64,000 nt of DNA from AP-15 sp963733945 (GTDB taxonomy: Bacteria; Pseudomonadota; Alphaproteobacteria; ATCC43930; CGMCC-115725): positions 124,001 through 188,000 of the forward strand of contig CAVTFD010000021.1 in NCBI GenBank assembly GCA_963733945.1, written 5' to 3'. How positions within the stretch are numbered: the stretch's first letter is position 1; each line of letters starts with the position of its first letter. Shown here piece by piece: positions 63,021 to 64,000 of this stretch. The notes below the pieces were generated by a model. It had not been told where the DNA came from. It saw only the letters and a list, made by a program, of their open reading frames with translations, and searched no databases. Made by a program: the position numbers and the translations under genes.

Positions 63021-63230
63021 GTGACTCTCCGCCGCGGATTCCTGCGGTTTGGAATGGGCTTGGCGGTGCTGTGGTTCGTGTTCTGGACCTGCGCCTATAT
63101 AATCAGGTCGCCCGCGTCAGAAAATGCGCAATCTCTGCCCCCGGCGCTCTCGTTGCCGACGGTGATCGTTCTCGTAGCCGTTACGATCCTTGGCTTGCCA
63201 TGGATCCTTTCGGGTTTCCGGCCCAGTTAG
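63021..63230 (+). CDS. Small membrane protein
   Basis: 69 residues from GTG 63021 (a longer version to 62985 is open). Two hydrophobic helices: GMGLAVLWFVFWTCAYII and TVIVLVAVTILGLPWIL, joined by about 20 polar residues. Unknown family. It lies between purB and a decayed purB tail. Confidence 0.45.
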   Translation: MTLRRGFLRFGMGLAVLWFVFWTCAYIIRSPASENAQSLPPALSLPTVIVLVAVTILGLPWILSGFRPS

Positions 63231-63287
63231 CAAACTAACGTTAGAGCGGGTGCGCTTGACATCTCCACCGTGGTCGCGGCGGCATGA

Positions 63288-63362
63288 ATCGACGGCTTGT
63301 TCGATACCGCCTATCATCAGAAGCATGCAGATTCGATCCTTAGCCGCGTCTTCGGCGAATAG
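63288..63362 (+). pseudogene. Decayed 3' end of a second purB
   Basis: The reading IDGLFDTAYHQKHADSILSR then VFGE-stop matches the last 24 codons of purB (IDGLFDTGYHFKHVDTIFRR, VFRE-stop) with seven substitutions. Upstream of the Ile codon the frame is closed by a TGA two codons before, and no further purB similarity is seen, so this is a remnant. The divergence from the intact gene argues against a recent duplication. Confidence 0.7.
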
Positions 63363-63383
63363 CCAACAAAAAGGATGAACGAG

Positions 63384-64000
63384 ATGAGCTCGCTACGACG
63401 CCGCGACGGACCCCGCATCAAATATACCGCCGATGATGCCGGGCCGTATGACACGATCACCATCGACAAGCTGACGCCGATCATCGGCGGCGAAATCGGC
63501 GGCGTCGACTTGTCCCAGCCGCTCGGCAACCGGACCCTCGACGAGATCCATCGCGCCCTCGCGGAGAATTTGGTGATCTTTTTCCGCGACCAACATCTGA
63601 CCGAAGATCAGCATCTCGCTTTCGGCCGGCTGTTCGGCGATCTGCACATCCACCCGGCGGCGCCGTCCGCACCCGGCAAGCCCGAATTGATGATCATTCA
63701 CGCCGACAAGGACTCGCCCCGCGCCAATGGCGAGGGATGGCACAGCGACGTTTCGTGCGACGTCGAACCCCCGATGGGCAGCATCCTCTATATCCGCAAA
63801 TGCCCGCCGCATGGCGGCGATACTCTGTTCGCCAGCATGTATGCCGCTTACGAGGCGCTGTCGGACCGGATGAAGACCTATCTCGACGGGCTGACCGCCG
63901 AGCACAGCGGCGAACATTATCGCGGCCAATACGCGAATTACGGAGTCGCCGACAAGCCGGAATACCCCCGCGCCGAGCATCCGGTCGTACGCACGCACCC
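63384..64000 (+). CDS. TauD/TfdA family dioxygenase, C-terminus cut by window edge
   Basis: 205 residues to the edge. AAGG nine bases upstream favours ATG 63384 over the in-frame ATG 63375. The first iron motif is GWHSDVSCDVEPPMGS (His-x-Asp); GGEIGGVDLSQPLGN and LVIFFRDQHLTEDQHLAFG are family-typical, as is PPHGGDTLFASMYAAYEALS. The distal His lies beyond the window. It is a second TauD-like gene, different from the one at 26.6 kb. Fe(II)/2-oxoglutarate chemistry; substrate unknown. Confidence 0.88.
   Translation, partial: MSSLRRRDGPRIKYTADDAGPYDTITIDKLTPIIGGEIGGVDLSQPLGNRTLDEIHRALAENLVIFFRDQHLTEDQHLAFGRLFGDLHIHPAAPSAPGKPELMIIHADKDSPRANGEGWHSDVSCDVEPPMGSILYIRKCPPHGGDTLFASMYAAYEALSDRMKTYLDGLTAEHSGEHYRGQYANYGVADKPEYPRAEHPVVRTH

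Noticed and set aside
1..64000. CRISPR array, prophage, integrase or transposon
   Set aside because: No regularly spaced repeats, no cas, integrase, transposase or phage structural motif seen in any frame.

Overview
The window is a high-GC stretch of chromosome from an alphaproteobacterium. The aerobic-type cobalamin genes (cobN, cobW, cobO), an alphaproteobacterial HldD, a 2-isopropylmalate synthase leader, LLM flavin enzymes, TauD-like dioxygenases and the type of intergenic palindromes all point that way. A soil or free-living Rhodospirillales or Hyphomicrobiales relative is most likely, but this is inferred from gene content only. Coding density is high, many start codons are GTG or TTG, and short coupling overlaps are common. 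I see no CRISPR array, intact insertion sequence, rRNA or prophage. Both ends cut through genes.

Layout. 1-3.4 kb: an LLM flavin oxidoreductase (cut by the edge), then an unrecognised internally duplicated protein coupled to a thiamine-diphosphate enzyme. 3.4-6.8 kb: an AT-richer, gene-poor patch with a GNAT-like protein and a PAS-like protein that overlap tail to tail, and a small membrane protein. 6.8-9.4 kb: leuA with a probable Leu-containing leader peptide. 10-25.7 kb: a surface-glycolipid region. hldD and a GT4 glycosyltransferase converge on an opposite-strand run that ends in a 2,496-residue fully reducing type I PKS and an alpha-oxoamine synthase. The last two resemble RkpA and RkpG of rhizobial K-antigen loci. 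Upstream in the same direction lie a PhyH-type hydroxylase and three dehydrogenase or reductase genes. 26-28 kb: MaoC hydratase, TauD dioxygenase, histidine phosphatase.

28-41 kb is a late-cobalamin region. A cobalamin riboswitch sits in front of the operon cobU(cobP)-cobW-cobN-cobO-cobQ. cobD converges on cobQ, and cobS-cobC and cobT flank a common intergenic region. These genes cover cobalt insertion (one subunit), adenosylation, side-chain amidation and nucleotide-loop assembly; the corrin-ring genes and the other chelatase subunits are not in the window. 41-50 kb is mixed metabolism: an orphan sensor kinase, a formyl-THF hydrolase-like protein, a DAO-type oxidoreductase, a class C beta-lactamase-fold hydrolase, a thiolase, a lytic transglycosylase, a VOC protein and tRNA-Val(GAC). 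50-59 kb: small secreted proteins, metC, a phosphate module (Na/Pi cotransporter overlapping PPK2) and a P-type ATPase with a frameshift. 59-64 kb: an isocitrate lyase/PEP mutase family enzyme, an RluA pseudouridine synthase, a GNAT, purB, a decayed second purB tail and a second TauD-like dioxygenase cut by the edge.

The most interesting points are these. One GC-rich palindromic element family appears in three functional contexts: inside the cobQ reading frame, inside the cobalamin riboswitch and in the N-terminal codons of the RluA gene. The RkpA/RkpG-like lipid pair sits beside a hydroxylase. The leuA leader looks leaderless. The GSHGG duplicated protein is coupled to a ThDP enzyme and has no function I can name.
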